DNA from: Clostridiales bacterium UBA1446
Lineage (GTDB): Bacteria > Bacillota > Clostridia > Oscillospirales > Oscillospiraceae
Direction of reading: 5' to 3'
DNA length: 5,072 nucleotides
Assembly (NCBI GenBank): GCA_002329245.1
Contig: DCTG01000158.1
Span: 11,674 to 16,745 of the forward strand
A model generated the notes under the pieces. The model worked only from the letters and a program-made list of their open reading frames with translations. It did not search any database and was not told the DNA's origin. Of the stretch, positions 4,933 to 5,072 are shown piece by piece; position 1 is the first letter of the stretch, and each line of letters begins with the position of its first letter. A program made the translations under genes and the position numbers.

Positions 4933-5072
4933 ATGGCTAAAAATGATACGGCTTTAGAGGTTCAAAAATCAGGATATTTACAGCTGGCGGATTTTAACAT
5001 GAACGAGGCGATGGCAGAAGAACTTGACGGTTTGGACGGCGGTTTTGAGTTGATATGGGTTACAGCCTGCAG
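4933..5072 (+). CDS. Short acidic N-terminus of unidentified protein, cut by window end
   Basis: GGAAGG at 4919-4924 lies eight bases before ATG 4933, and the frame is open to the window end (46 complete codons). The visible part begins 'MAKNDTALEVQKSGYLQLA' and contains 'NEAMAEELDGLDGGFELI' (24-41), then 'WVTAC'. The block 'AM-EE-DGL---F--' matches my memory of a conserved protein in Firmicutes mobile elements, in which this block leads into 'RVKIPSGGG' and a longer soluble protein; its role is unknown to me. Here the equivalent of that Arg is Leu and a Trp/Cys pair follows. The acidic helix, GG and following Cys also superficially recall the leader of a ribosomally made modified peptide or double-glycine bacteriocin. 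What lies past 5072 decides between these. The divergent neighbour is the 3907-4777 gene. Confidence 0.6.
   Translation, partial: MAKNDTALEVQKSGYLQLADFNMNEAMAEELDGLDGGFELIWVTAC

Noticed and set aside
1..5072. CRISPR arrays, tRNA or rRNA genes, and terminal inverted repeats of a complete IS.
   Set aside because: No evenly spaced direct repeats, cloverleaf or rRNA-like sequence was seen, and no matching inverted ends flank the transposase or the 3907-4777 gene within the window. By-eye searching can miss weak cases.

Overview
The window looks like an accessory, partly decayed stretch of a Gram-positive (Firmicutes/Clostridia-type) chromosome, possibly Peptococcaceae-like. The pointers are strong GGAGG-type ribosome binding sites, GTG start use, a secreted protein with a copper amine oxidase-like (stalk) domain of the kind common in Clostridia and Bacilli, and mobile-element proteins I remember from such genomes. 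No ribosomal or housekeeping gene is present, so the assignment is an inference.

Layout, left to right. (1) 1-345, + strand: C-terminal part of an IS5-type transposase, cut by the window edge and diverged at its own C-terminus. (2) 338-1570, +: the only clearly intact gene, a membrane-anchored C45/AAT-type Ntn-hydrolase (acyltransferase or amidohydrolase) starting at GTG 338. (3) 1571-1823: GC-rich intergenic DNA with a well-initiated short frame (1589-1759) broken by an in-frame TGA, then a small hairpin and a terminator-like inverted repeat serving the gene to its right. (4) 1824-2684, -: catalytic part of an S41 (C-terminal-processing type) peptidase without its N-terminus. (5) About 2770-2860, -: the 3' end (domains V and VI) of a group II intron without a reverse transcriptase gene. 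(6) 2949-3314, +: AT-rich stub of a beta-propeller-like protein. (7) 3383-3964, +: secreted stalk-domain protein whose C-terminus runs into the next element. (8) 3907-4777, -: mobile-element-type protein with a C-terminal winged-helix-like part, a one-base frameshift near its start, a very good promoter and a stem-loop touching its ribosome binding site. (9) 4778-4932: divergent intergenic region with several hairpins. (10) 4933 to the right edge, +: start of a short acidic protein, resembling a conserved mobile-element protein and superficially a peptide leader.

The genes do not form one pathway. Only the propeller stub and stalk gene are plausibly co-transcribed, and both would act outside the cytoplasm, as would the C45 hydrolase and S41 peptidase. 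The pattern is best read as successive insertions (IS5, group II intron, the 3907-4777 element) that truncated genes for secreted proteins. I do not see a convincing new multi-gene system. The best leads are the promoter/stem-loop control region at 4787-4839, the TGA-interrupted frame at 1589-1759, and the gene cut off at the right edge.
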